DNA of 41,562 nt from a virus, in IMG/VR virus record IMGVR_UViG_3300050133_000061, positions 1 through 41,562 of that record; one strand, written 5' to 3'. Within the stretch, counting starts at the first letter, position 1. Every line of letters begins with the position of its first letter. A program made the position numbers and the translations under genes. Under the pieces are notes generated by a model. It made no database searches. It was not told the DNA's origin and saw nothing but the letters and a program-made list of their open reading frames with translations. Positions 29,340 to 37,705 of the stretch are shown piece by piece.

Positions 29340-29558
29340 ATGGATATCAAGACTTTGTGGGGTTTCGTCGGCAATGCAGAACTGCTAGGCGCCGAATCGC
29401 CCAAGATCAAAGCGGGCAAGGAGTTCAGCGGCGTGGACGATGAGTACGCACACGCATTGATCGGCAAGGGCCTGGCTGTTGAAATCGGCGGTGCCGATAC
29501 ACAGAAATCGGCGGCTCCGAAGGGAAATAAAGCCGCTGCGCCGAAAGAGAATAAGTAA
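29340..29558 (+). CDS. small phage protein before the head-tail connector
   Basis: The 72-residue product (MDIKTLWGFVGNAELLGAESPKIKAG...) has a compact N-terminal part and a Lys/Ala-rich tail (SAAPKGNKAAAPKENK). Small proteins with basic, Ala/Pro-rich tails often lie between capsid and connector genes in this phage group. GGAGG precedes it. Function is unknown; an accessory head role is likely from position. Confidence 0.7.
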   Translation: MDIKTLWGFVGNAELLGAESPKIKAGKEFSGVDDEYAHALIGKGLAVEIGGADTQKSAAPKGNKAAAPKENK

Positions 29559-29858
29559 ATGATCGACCTGGCGCTCGTGAAGCTCCACCTGCGGGTCGAC
29601 GGCGACGAAGAGGACACCTTGATCGGCGGCTATCTAGAAGCGGCCAAGGCTCACGTCGAACAGCACTGTGATCGAAAGCTGGTGGATGGTGATCCTGTTG
29701 ATCCCGCTGAAATGGGGCTTACCCGTGACGTTGAGCAGGCGTTGTTGCTGCTCGTCGGGCACTGGTACTCAAACCGCGAGGCCGTAGTGATGAGTGGAGC
29801 GCCGTCGGCCGTTCCTCTCGCAGTCGACAGGCTGCTCTGGTACAGGAAGCGCTTCTAA
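29559..29858 (+). CDS. head-tail connector (gp6-like)
   Basis: The 99-residue protein begins MIDLALVKLHLRVDGDEEDTLIGGYLEAAKAHVEQHC, the signature of HK97 gp6-like connectors, which form a ring below the portal. It is directly abutted by the previous gene and overlaps the next by one base. Confidence 0.9.
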   Translation: MIDLALVKLHLRVDGDEEDTLIGGYLEAAKAHVEQHCDRKLVDGDPVDPAEMGLTRDVEQALLLLVGHWYSNREAVVMSGAPSAVPLAVDRLLWYRKRF

Positions 29859-30199
29859 TGCAGGCCGGAAAACTGAGACATCGGGTTCGGATCCAGCACA
29901 AGGTGACATCACAGCACCCGGTAACCGGCGAGCAGCTTACGGATCAGTGGGTTGATTTTGCCAAAGTCTGGGCGTCGGTCGAGGACTTGAGCGCCCGCGA
30001 TATCATCGCGGCGCAGGCTATTCAATCTGAGGCCAAAAGCCGAGTTGTTATTCGCTACCGCGAAGGAATCACCGCTGCGATGCGGGTTGTGCTGAATAGC
30101 GGTGCAGTTTGCGCAATCGTTGGACCGCCTCTGATGGACCCCAACTCGCGCAAGGAATATCTCACGCTGCTGGTGTCTTCGGGGGTGAACGATGGCTGA
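29858..30199 (+). CDS. head-tail adaptor / head closure protein (SPP1 gp16-like)
   Basis: The 113-residue protein (MQAGKLRHRVRIQHKV...DFAKVWASVEDLSARDIIAAQAI) matches the head-closure family: short beta strands with the pattern LRHRVRIQ and WASVEDL. It plugs the connector and joins head to tail. It starts at a TAATG overlap and ends 8 bp inside the next gene. Confidence 0.9.
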   Translation: MQAGKLRHRVRIQHKVTSQHPVTGEQLTDQWVDFAKVWASVEDLSARDIIAAQAIQSEAKSRVVIRYREGITAAMRVVLNSGAVCAIVGPPLMDPNSRKEYLTLLVSSGVNDG

Positions 30200-30635
30200 T
30201 TGGGTCACCTACAACCTAACCGGCGCAGACGCTTTGTCAGCCAGGTTCAAGGGGCTGACGGAGGAGATGCGCCGCAAGGTGGTCACCCCGGCGGCCAAGG
30301 ACGCAATGGATATCGTGCTGCTCGACGCCAAGGATCGCGCCGCCCGCATCGATGACCCGGAAACCGCCAACTTCATCCCTGCCAACCTGGCGATGGTGGA
30401 GCGCAAAGCGCTGGGCGAAGAAGTCGGTGCGGTAGTGATCTCGGTCGGTGTTCGAATGCGCAAAAAAGGCCAGAAGGGCGGCAACACGTTCTATTGGTGG
30501 TGGGTGGAGCTCGGAACCGAAAAGAACCGTGCAAAACCATTCCTGCGGCCGGCCCTGGCCAATAACCGCGAACAGTTGTTCCAGGAATTCCTAAGCTCGG
30601 CGAAGTATCAGCTGATCAAACTGGGGGTGAATTAA
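30192..30635 (+). CDS. HK97 gp10-like tail completion protein
   Basis: The 147-residue protein has the family pattern (LTEEMRRKVVTPAAKDAMDIVLLDAKDRA and FYWWWVELGTEKNRAKPFLRPAL). HK97 gp10 family members act in head-tail joining or tail completion. It overlaps the DUF3168 gene start by one base. Confidence 0.9.
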   Translation: MADWVTYNLTGADALSARFKGLTEEMRRKVVTPAAKDAMDIVLLDAKDRAARIDDPETANFIPANLAMVERKALGEEVGAVVISVGVRMRKKGQKGGNTFYWWWVELGTEKNRAKPFLRPALANNREQLFQEFLSSAKYQLIKLGVN

Positions 30636-31000
30636 TGACCGCGCCCATTTTTCAGGTCTGCGCCGCAAGCCTGGCCGTCACTGCGTTGCTCGGCACCGGC
30701 CCCACGCGCCTTTACCCGCACGGCGAGGCACCAGAGGGAGTCGAGCGGCCCTACGCGGTCTGGCAGGTCGTCAGCGGTTCGCCGATCAACTACGTCAACG
30801 GCGTTCCGGACACGGATCGCTACGGCCTGCAGGTGGATGTTTACGCCGAGACAGCGTCATCCGCTGAGGCAGTTGTGAAAGCCCTGCGCGGGGCGATCGC
30901 CAAGCGAGCATATGTCACCGGTTTTGGCATTGATGCCCGGGACAAGGAAACGCGCAACTACAGAAAAGGCTTCGACGTCGCCTGGCTTGTAAGCCAGTAG
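30635..31000 (+). CDS. DUF3168 tail terminator-like protein
   Basis: The 121-residue protein (MTAPIFQVCAASLAVTALLGTGPTRLYPHGEAPEGVERPYAVWQVV) fits DUF3168, whose members cap the tail tube at the head end. It is the last gene of the connector block; a terminator and the tail-tube gene follow. Confidence 0.88.
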   Translation: MTAPIFQVCAASLAVTALLGTGPTRLYPHGEAPEGVERPYAVWQVVSGSPINYVNGVPDTDRYGLQVDVYAETASSAEAVVKALRGAIAKRAYVTGFGIDARDKETRNYRKGFDVAWLVSQ

Positions 31001-31018
31001 ATCTCACCAGAAAGAATG

Positions 31019-31040
31019 ACCCGCTCCGGCGGGTTTTTTT
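31019..31040 (+). terminator. terminator before the tail-tube gene
   Basis: ACCCGC (31019-31024), loop TCCG, GCGGGT (31029-31034), then seven Ts. Confidence 0.85.
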
Positions 31041-31086
31041 ATGCCCGTCAAAAAAGTGATTTCACAGGAAATCGGGGAGTACCAAA

Positions 31087-31815
31087 TTGACCATTAACAC
31101 TCAAGGCACGGAGCTTTTCGCGTTGGATCCGGCTAACAACAGCGTCATCGACGTCGGTTGCTTCACTTCTCTTGACGGGATTGACACTGCAATCGCGCAG
31201 ATGGACGTGACCTGCACCAAATCCAAAGCCCGCGAATATGAAGCCGGTTTGGCCGAGCCAGGGTCTGCATCGTTCGGCCTGAACATCGACCCGAAAAACC
31301 CTTCCCATTTGCGGCTGCACCAGCTGAAAAAAGCGGGTACCAAGCTCCAGTGGGTCGTTGGTTGGTCGGATGGCTATAACTTCGACAACGAGACCGGTAT
31401 TCAGCCTCTGGTAGGCGCTGAAGGTTCTCTGGCCGCCATCGTGTTGAACTCGGCAGGAACGGGCTACAACACGGCTCCAACGGTTGCAATCACCGGCGGT
31501 GGCGGTACTGGTGCGACTGCCACTGCCCAGATTGCGGACGGAAAAGTCACCGGTTTCACCATTACCAACTCGGGCGCCGGTTATACCACTGTCCCTACGG
31601 TGGCGCTCACCGGCGGCTCGGGCACCGGAGCATCAGCTCGCGCCCTGATCAACGACAGCGTCGATTTCGAGCTCCCGAATACCCGGACTTGGCTCACCTT
31701 CGAGGGCTACATGAACGCTTTCCCGTTCACCTTCGGACTCGGTGATGTTGTGAAGTCCAACGTCGGTATCCAGGTATCCGGCGAGATCGAACTGATCGCC
31801 AAAACCTCTATTTAA
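31087..31815 (+). CDS. major tail tube protein with inserted repeat domain
   Basis: The 242-residue protein forms the tail tube. The N-terminal (1-104) and C-terminal (190-242) parts are tail-tube-like ([54 protein letters not shown]). Between them, residues about 115-188 hold two copies of a Gly/Thr-rich unit ([29 protein letters not shown] and [28 protein letters not shown]), likely displayed on the tail surface. The start is TTG, with GGGGAG 8 bases upstream; no in-frame ATG gives a full-length product. Confidence 0.88.
   Translation: MTINTQGTELFALDPANNSVIDVGCFTSLDGIDTAIAQMDVTCTKSKAREYEAGLAEPGSASFGLNIDPKNPSHLRLHQLKKAGTKLQWVVGWSDGYNFDNETGIQPLVGAEGSLAAIVLNSAGTGYNTAPTVAITGGGGTGATATAQIADGKVTGFTITNSGAGYTTVPTVALTGGSGTGASARALINDSVDFELPNTRTWLTFEGYMNAFPFTFGLGDVVKSNVGIQVSGEIELIAKTSI
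31429..31650 (+). repeat. two-copy surface repeat in the tail-tube protein
   Basis: Two units of about 35 residues (residues 115-149 and 154-188) share G-x-GY-T-x-PTVA-TGG-GTGA. The DNA of the two copies differs at many third positions, so the duplication is old or the domain was acquired as a pair. Similar units occur in other phage structural proteins, to my recollection. Confidence 0.75.
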
Positions 31816-31824
31816 GGAATCCAC

Positions 31825-32265
31825 ATGGACCTGACTATCGCAGCGCTGGCAGCCGCCGGCGCGTTCGCCGCGCCGTCGGTGAAGAAGGAAATTAATTGGC
31901 ACTCGGGTGGCGTCCTTCAGAAAGCCACAGTCTACGTGGCTCATGAGTCGTATATCTCTGTGACCGAGCGCTGGGAGGCGCAGGACCGGGGTGTGGACAT
32001 TACCGCTCAACGAATTGCGTCGTGCATCGTCGACAAGGATGGTAAGCCAGTGTTTACCGTCGCTGATGTTGTCGGCGGAGCCGAGACCGGGCACGGCCCG
32101 CTGTGTGCTGAGCTGGCAATCGTCCTGCTTTCGGCGATTGGTGAGGTCAACCAGTTGAAAGAGGGCGCTTTAGAAAAAAAATCGACCCCGAGGAAGAGTT
32201 CTGGCACGAACTCGTCCTCGCGGGGATCGGCGGACGCACGATCGCGGAAGCCAAGCAAAACCTGA
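31825..32265 (+). CDS. tail assembly chaperone, short form (gpG-like)
   Basis: The 146-residue unshifted product keeps tape-measure protein soluble during tail assembly. Residues 1-119 are the ordered part; after the slippery site the zero frame continues for 27 residues of low-complexity Ser/Arg/Lys sequence (STPRKSSGTNSSSRGS) to a stop. AAGGA lies upstream of the ATG. It is directly between the tube and the tape-measure genes, the conserved position. Confidence 0.88.
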   Translation: MDLTIAALAAAGAFAAPSVKKEINWHSGGVLQKATVYVAHESYISVTERWEAQDRGVDITAQRIASCIVDKDGKPVFTVADVVGGAETGHGPLCAELAIVLLSAIGEVNQLKEGALEKKSTPRKSSGTNSSSRGSADARSRKPSKT

Positions 32266-32492
32266 GCTATGTCGAGGCAATGAACTGGATGCGATACGCC
32301 CGTAAGGCCGGATCGCTGAATCTGGGCATCCGCCTCGAACATGGCTTCGCAATGCTGGCGACGCTGCTCAACAACGTGCACGGCGGGAAGGCGACCTTTG
32401 ATGACTTCCTTCCCGATCGGGGCCAAAAGCCCGAGCCAAAAGAGGCTACGCCGCAGGATCTATTGGCACTGCTGCAGTCGGTCAAGAGGTGA
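31825..32492 (+). CDS. tail assembly chaperone, frameshifted long form (gpGT-like)
   Basis: A run of eight As (32174-32181, in GAA AAA AAA TCG) allows a -1 slip. After the slip the reading continues ATC GAC CCC GAG GAA (IDPEEEFWHELVLAGIGGRTIAEAKQNLSYVEAMNWMRYARKAG...) to a stop at 32492, giving a fusion of about 222 residues. The T part binds the tape measure. The frame after the slip is clearly protein-like and has no plausible start of its own. The ratio of short to long forms controls tail assembly in lambda (established). Confidence 0.85.
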
Positions 32493-32495
32493 TTT

Positions 32496-35387
32496 ATGGC
32501 GGTTGATTCGCTTGGCCAGCTAACGGTCGATCTGGTTGCCAATACCGGCGGCTTTGAAAAGGGGATGGACCGTGCTCAGCGTGCACTGAAGTCGACCACC
32601 AAGGAAGCGGCCTATCAGGCTGGCCAGCTTGACAAGCTGGTCGGCCAGATTGACCCGGTTATCGGGGCCTACGGTCGCCTCGACAAAATGGAAGAGCAGC
32701 TGCGCAAGCACCGCGCGGCTGGTCGGCTGGATAATGCCGATTTCACGATGTACCTCAACAAGCTGAAGGAACAGCGCGACGCTGTCGAGAAGGTAGACCG
32801 GGTCATGGCCAAGAACGGCCAGACCGCCAAGCAGTACGCTGCCAACCTCCGCGGCGTACCTGCTCAGTTCACTGATATCGCTGTGTCCTTGCAGGCAGGG
32901 CAAAACCCGATGACGGTTTTCCTGCAGCAGGGCGGTCAGCTCAAGGATATGTTCGGCGGGGTGGCACCTGCGGCCAAGGCGTTGGGCGGCTACGTGCTGG
33001 GACTGGTGAATCCGTTCACCCTTGCCGCTGCGGCAGCGGCTGTACTGGCACTGGCGTATAAGCAGGGTTCGGACGAGGGGACGGCCTTCACCACCTCGCT
33101 GGCGATGACAGGAAACACTGCCGGCACCACAGCCAGCAGCTTGGCAACCATGGCTCGCCAAGTGTCGAGCGCTGGCGGAACCGTCGGCAAAGCATCCGAG
33201 GTTCTGGCGCAGCTTGCAGCCACCACCAAGATCCCGGTGGCGGCGTTTGAGTCGATTTCAGAGGCGGCGATCAAGTTCGAATCGGCGACTGGAGTCGCGG
33301 CCAGCGCGACAGTCGAAAATTTCAAGAAAATCGCCAAGGACCCTGCCGGTGAGATTCTGAAACTCAACGAGTCGATGAACTTCCTGACGGCGACTACCTA
33401 CGAACACATCAAGTCATTGCAGGAGCAGGGTAAAACTCAGGAAGCTGCGGCGACGGCCACCGCGGCGTATGAGGACGGTTTGAACCGTACCTCAACGTCC
33501 ATCAAGCAAAACCTCGGGATCCTCGAGGCCAGTTGGGGTGCGGTGAAAAGCGCCGCTAAGGGGGCATGGGATGCGGCGCTTAACGTCGGGCGTGAGGAAA
33601 CGCTTGATCAGCAGATTGCCAAGCTGGACGAGCAACTCAATGCGATCGCCGACAGTGCCGCCCTGCGCAGCAAGCGCAACCCGAGAGGCAAACCGGCTGA
33701 CCCCTTCAGCAATCTGACGCCCGACGACAGCTACCGCAAGGAGGCGTTAGAGCGTGAGAAAACCGAAAAACTGGTGCTCAAGGCTGAGCAGGATCGGCGC
33801 GCCACATCGAAGGGGTACCAGCAACAGCAACAGCAGCAGGCGCTGGAAGACCAGGTGCGGTTGGACAAGCTGCGCAAGGAGACCGAGAGCAATTCGGTGA
33901 AGCGTGAACGCGAGCTGGCGGATTACCGTCTGCTGGTGGAGCGCCGGGTCACCCAGGCCAAGGCTAAAGGCGACAACTCCCTGCTGATCTCCGCTGAGCA
34001 GCAGGCGAAAGACATCGCTGCCATCAACGACAAATACAAGGATCCGAAGGCCGCCAAGACGCCTAAGTATCAGGAAGCCGCCGGCATCAAGGCGCTGGAC
34101 CAGGCGAAGCAGCAGTATGCGGTTCTTCAGCAGCAAAGCGCTCTGATCGGCGACCTGTCGGCCGCAAGCCAGACGCTTGGCGCCAATGCGAAAAAGCTGG
34201 TCGAGTGGGAGCAGCAGCTCGCCGACATCAAGGGCAAGAAAACCCTAACCGCCGAACAGCGGTCGCTGCTGGCCAATCAGGAACTGATCACCGCCCAGCT
34301 CAAGCGCAACGCTGCGCTCGAAACCGAGAACACGCTGCGCGAAAAGGGGCTGGAAACCCGCCGTAAGTTGGCGGCGTTCGATGAGAACCTCAAAAGCCAG
34401 CTTTCCAGTGCGCAGCAAGGCCTCGACAACAATCTGGCTGGCATCGGCCTGGGCGACGAGCAGCGCAAACGCCTGCAGGAGCAGCGCAGCATTCAGCAAT
34501 CCTACCAGTCGCAGATGGATAAGCTGACCTCGGACTACAACAAGAGCGGCAAGGATCAGTTCAGCACCGAACTGTACGACAAGGAGACGCAGGCGCTCAG
34601 ATCCGCACTGGATCAGCGCCTAGCGATGCAGACCAAGTATTACCAGGACGAAGACGCTGCGCGCAGCGACTGGCAACTTGGCGCTTCATCCGCGTTCGAC
34701 AATTACCTCAACCAAGCCCGGGATGTTGCCGGACAGGCGAAGTCGGCCTTCACGTCGCTATATGACGGCCTGACCGATGCTGCCGTGGATTGGGCATTTG
34801 GTGCTGATCAGAGCTTTGGCGATGTAGCCAAGAGCTTTGCCCGCATGATTGCCAAAATGGCCTTGCAGTCGGCGGCTTCGAATGTGTTTTCCAGCATTGC
34901 CGGAAGCGCGATCGGTGCCGCTTTTGGCGGTGGTGGAGGCGCGGCGGCATCTGCTGGGAGCACCGCCGCCGGCTACTCGGCTGATGTTCTGTCGAAATGG
35001 CAAGGATTCGATGACGGCGGCTACACCGGACCGGGCGGCAAATACGAACCGGTTGGTGTTGTGCACGGCGGCGAGGTGGTCATTCGCAAGGAGGTGGTGG
35101 ATCAGCCGGGAATGAAGGAATACCTGACGCGACTGAACAAGCGTGGCTATGCGGACGGCGGGTATGTCGGCCTGTCTGGAGGTTCATCGTCAGCACCGGC
35201 AGCCTCTGGGCAAATCGTCATCAGTCAATCTTTTCAGGTACAGAGCGCTGGCGGCGGGACCTCACAGCAAGACTCCCAAGCCCTTGGCCAAGCCTATGCG
35301 GATGTGGCTCGGCGTGGAGCTCAAGCGGAAATTGCCAAGGAAACACAACCCGGCGGACAGATTTGGAGGCTTGTGAATGGCCGTTGA
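32496..35387 (+). CDS. tail tape measure protein
   Basis: The 963-residue protein sets tail length and is partly ejected with DNA. The N-terminus (MAVDSLGQLTVDLVANTGGFEKGMDRAQRALKSTTKEA) is the common tape-measure start. Residues 120-190 carry a hydrophobic Gly/Ala stretch (GGYVLGLVNPFTLAAAAAAVLALAY). The middle is long Gln/Lys-rich coiled coil, and the C-terminus has GYTGPGGKYEPVGVVHGGEVVIRKE. AGAGGTGA precedes the ATG. It overlaps the M-like gene by 11 bp. Confidence 0.93.
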   Translation: MAVDSLGQLTVDLVANTGGFEKGMDRAQRALKSTTKEAAYQAGQLDKLVGQIDPVIGAYGRLDKMEEQLRKHRAAGRLDNADFTMYLNKLKEQRDAVEKVDRVMAKNGQTAKQYAANLRGVPAQFTDIAVSLQAGQNPMTVFLQQGGQLKDMFGGVAPAAKALGGYVLGLVNPFTLAAAAAAVLALAYKQGSDEGTAFTTSLAMTGNTAGTTASSLATMARQVSSAGGTVGKASEVLAQLAATTKIPVAAFESISEAAIKFESATGVAASATVENFKKIAKDPAGEILKLNESMNFLTATTYEHIKSLQEQGKTQEAAATATAAYEDGLNRTSTSIKQNLGILEASWGAVKSAAKGAWDAALNVGREETLDQQIAKLDEQLNAIADSAALRSKRNPRGKPADPFSNLTPDDSYRKEALEREKTEKLVLKAEQDRRATSKGYQQQQQQQALEDQVRLDKLRKETESNSVKRERELADYRLLVERRVTQAKAKGDNSLLISAEQQAKDIAAINDKYKDPKAAKTPKYQEAAGIKALDQAKQQYAVLQQQSALIGDLSAASQTLGANAKKLVEWEQQLADIKGKKTLTAEQRSLLANQELITAQLKRNAALETENTLREKGLETRRKLAAFDENLKSQLSSAQQGLDNNLAGIGLGDEQRKRLQEQRSIQQSYQSQMDKLTSDYNKSGKDQFSTELYDKETQALRSALDQRLAMQTKYYQDEDAARSDWQLGASSAFDNYLNQARDVAGQAKSAFTSLYDGLTDAAVDWAFGADQSFGDVAKSFARMIAKMALQSAASNVFSSIAGSAIGAAFGGGGGAAASAGSTAAGYSADVLSKWQGFDDGGYTGPGGKYEPVGVVHGGEVVIRKEVVDQPGMKEYLTRLNKRGYADGGYVGLSGGSSSAPAASGQIVISQSFQVQSAGGGTSQQDSQALGQAYADVARRGAQAEIAKETQPGGQIWRLVNGR

Positions 35388-35715
35388 AAAGTTTGACTGG
35401 TGTCCGATGATTGAGTCCACCAGCACGCCTGAATACCGAAATCGATCGTCGAAGTTCGGCAATGGCTACGAGCAGGTGGTGGGCGATGGCCCGAATAATC
35501 GGGTCGATTCCTGGCCTCTGACGTTCGTAGTTCGTGAGGCGGTCGCGCTGGACATCAAGGCGTTTCTTGATCGTCACGCCGGGCACAAATCTTTTTTCTG
35601 GACGCCGCCCCTGGGGGAGATTTCCTTCTATCGCGGTACTGCACCGTCGATCACGCCTAAAGGCGCTGGCTGGTACACCCTGACCACTACCTTCACCCAA
35701 TCCTTTCTTCCATAG
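35377..35715 (+). CDS. minor tail protein M-like
   Basis: The 112-residue protein (VEKFDWCPMIESTSTPEYRNRSSKFGNGYEQVVGDGPNNRVDSWPLTFV...) fits the lambda M family of tail-tip proteins, with conserved YRNRSSKFGNGYEQ and FFWTPPLGE. It is needed to complete the tail tip. It lies between tape measure and L, as in lambda. Confidence 0.9.
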   Translation: MAVEKFDWCPMIESTSTPEYRNRSSKFGNGYEQVVGDGPNNRVDSWPLTFVVREAVALDIKAFLDRHAGHKSFFWTPPLGEISFYRGTAPSITPKGAGWYTLTTTFTQSFLP

Positions 35716-35723
35716 GGGCAATC

Positions 35724-36473
35724 ATGCCGCTGATCAGTGATATCCAGTCGCTTGAGCCTGGCAGTGAAGTCCTGCTCTTTGAGTTGGACGGTACCGAGTT
35801 CGGCGCGGACATTCTGCGCTTTCACGGACACTCCATTCCGCACACGCCAGCGGAGCTGATTGCCGCCGGCGCCCAGGCTGACCAGCTGCCGGCCAAACCC
35901 ATCTATTGGCAGGGCGAAGAGTACGGCGCCTGGCCGATGCAGATCGACGGCATTGAAGCAAACGGCGATGGGACGGCGGTTCGACCTTCGCTGGCTGTCG
36001 GCAACGTCAACGGGCGCATCACTGCGCTTTGCCTGGCGTTCCAGGATCTCGCCGATTTCAAGCTGACCATGCGCCACACGCTTGGCAAGTACCTTGATGC
36101 CGAAAACTTCCCAGGCGGCAATCCAGCCGCCGACCCAACCCAGGAGACCATCGAGATCTGGTACATCGACCAGAAAACGAATGAGGACGGGGAATCGGTT
36201 AGTTGGGAGTTGGCCAGCCCGGGCGACGTCGGTGGTGAATCAATCGGCCGGCAGGCCACGACGCTCTGCCACTGGTGCCTCACCGGCGGCTATCGCGGCC
36301 CGAACTGTGGCTATACGGGCCCGTACCGTGACAAGGACGGCAACCTCACAGATAACCCTGAGCTCGACCAGTGTGACGCAACGCTGGGGCGCGGCTGCAC
36401 TCCTCGGTTCGGTGAGGGCAACCCATACCCATTTGGCGGTTTCCCCGCCGTATCCTTGATCGCCCGGAGCTGA
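35724..36473 (+). CDS. minor tail protein L-like
   Basis: The 249-residue protein belongs to the lambda L family. Its C-terminal half has five cysteines (C182-x-x-C185, C195, C217, C225), four of which may hold an iron-sulfur cluster as reported for lambda L. Typical stretches are VGNVNGRITALCLAFQDLADFKLTMRHTLGKYLD and CHWCLTGGYRGPNCGYTG. It precedes K by 2 bp. Confidence 0.92.
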   Translation: MPLISDIQSLEPGSEVLLFELDGTEFGADILRFHGHSIPHTPAELIAAGAQADQLPAKPIYWQGEEYGAWPMQIDGIEANGDGTAVRPSLAVGNVNGRITALCLAFQDLADFKLTMRHTLGKYLDAENFPGGNPAADPTQETIEIWYIDQKTNEDGESVSWELASPGDVGGESIGRQATTLCHWCLTGGYRGPNCGYTGPYRDKDGNLTDNPELDQCDATLGRGCTPRFGEGNPYPFGGFPAVSLIARS

Positions 36474-36475
36474 CA

Positions 36476-37231
36476 ATGCGCAAACACATTTTGAACGCGA
36501 TTAAGGCGCACGCGGCAGCGGAGTACCCAAAAGAGTGCTGCGGGCTGCTGCTGGCGGTGGGCCGGGCACAGAATTATTTCCCATGCCGCAACACTGCCAC
36601 CGAGCCCAGCGAAGAGTTTCGTATCGATCCGGAGGAATACGCCGCGGCTGAAGAAACGGGCGAGGTGATCGGCATCGTTCATTCGCATCCCGATGCCACC
36701 AGCCGGCCTTCGCCGCGCGACTTGGCAATGTGCGAGGCCACGGCGCTTCCCTGGCACATCCTCAGTTGGCCCGAGGGCGACATGCGCACCGTTATGCCCT
36801 CGGGCGCCGCGCCGCTGCTTAAGCGGCCTTTCGTGCACGGCGCCTGGGATTGCTGGCAGGTCTGCGCCGATTGGTACAAGCGCGAGTGGGGCCTTGAATT
36901 TGAGCCCTTCCAGCGCGCCGACGGCTGGTGGGAGAGTGCAGGCAACGTCAGCTTGTACGAGGCGAATTACGAGGCCGCCGGCTTCGTGCGCGTGGACAAA
37001 CCGCAGCGTGGCGACATGATCGTGATGCAGGTAGGCCGCACGGCCCACCCGAACCACGCCGGCATCTTTCTCGGCAGCGATCCAACACTGCCAGACGAGG
37101 ACGCTGCTACTTTCGGCCCTGGGCCGTTCCTTCTGCACCACCTGTACGGTCGGCCGTCGGAGCTGATCGTTTTTGGTGGCCCCTGGCTAGAGCGCACGCG
37201 CCTGGTGCTGCGCCACCGGGATGCTCGGTGA
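36476..37231 (+). CDS. tail assembly protein K-like (JAMM + NlpC/P60)
   Basis: The 251-residue protein has two peptidase-type domains. The N-terminal JAMM/MPN domain shows E20 (PKECCGLLL) and H69-S-H71...D82 (HSHPDATSRPSPRD). The C-terminal NlpC/P60 domain has C126 (GAWDCWQ) and H194 (HPNHAGIFLG). Lambda-type K proteins are thought to process tail proteins and cut peptidoglycan during DNA entry. Both active sites look complete. Confidence 0.92.
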   Translation: MRKHILNAIKAHAAAEYPKECCGLLLAVGRAQNYFPCRNTATEPSEEFRIDPEEYAAAEETGEVIGIVHSHPDATSRPSPRDLAMCEATALPWHILSWPEGDMRTVMPSGAAPLLKRPFVHGAWDCWQVCADWYKREWGLEFEPFQRADGWWESAGNVSLYEANYEAAGFVRVDKPQRGDMIVMQVGRTAHPNHAGIFLGSDPTLPDEDAATFGPGPFLLHHLYGRPSELIVFGGPWLERTRLVLRHRDAR

Positions 37232-37264
37232 TAAGGTAATTGCCTTTCCACAGGAGTGAACCGT

Positions 37265-37663
37265 ATGAAGTTGATTTTAGGCGTGCTGGTGGTATCGCTG
37301 TTGGCGGGTTGTGCGACATCGCCGGTCCCATCGGAGCAGGCAGACCCCGTGCCGCGCTCGCGCTTATTCGGATATCAGACGCAGGGCAGCACAGACGCCG
37401 TTTTGATCGTTACTCGCGATAAAGGCTTCGTCGGCGGCGGTTGCAACACGACGATCAGCATCGACGGGAAAAAATCCGCAGAAATTGGTACTGGCGAAAC
37501 GGCACGGTTCTTTGTTCCATCCGGTGAACACATAATCAGTGCGTCATCGTGCGGTAGCGGCTTGAAAGAACGTGAAGCGGATCTAAAGGCGGGAGCCACG
37601 AAGAAATTCAGAATCTCCATTGACTCATCAATGAGCATGGATTTATCACCCACAATGCAATGA
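37265..37663 (+). CDS. lipoprotein between tail genes K and I (moron)
   Basis: The 132-residue product has a lipoprotein signal MKLILGVLVVSLLAGCATSP, where LAGC is the lipobox and C17 the lipidated residue; the next residue is Ala, so outer-membrane targeting is likely. The mature part is beta-rich (DAVLIVTRDKGFVGGGCNTTISIDGKKSAEIGTGETARFFVPSGEHIISAS). AGGAG lies 8 bases ahead of the ATG and a strong terminator follows. Lambdoid phages carry lipoproteins such as Cor that block the receptor against superinfection; that role is inferred here. Confidence 0.8.
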   Translation: MKLILGVLVVSLLAGCATSPVPSEQADPVPRSRLFGYQTQGSTDAVLIVTRDKGFVGGGCNTTISIDGKKSAEIGTGETARFFVPSGEHIISASSCGSGLKEREADLKAGATKKFRISIDSSMSMDLSPTMQ

Positions 37664-37665
37664 GC

Positions 37666-37690
37666 AAGCCGCCTCCGGGCGGTTTTTTTT
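37666..37690 (+). terminator. terminator after the lipoprotein gene
   Basis: GCCGCC (37668-37673), loop TCCG, GGCGGT (37678-37683), then eight Ts in all. Confidence 0.85.
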
Positions 37691-37705
37691 CGATTGGAGA
37701 AAAAC

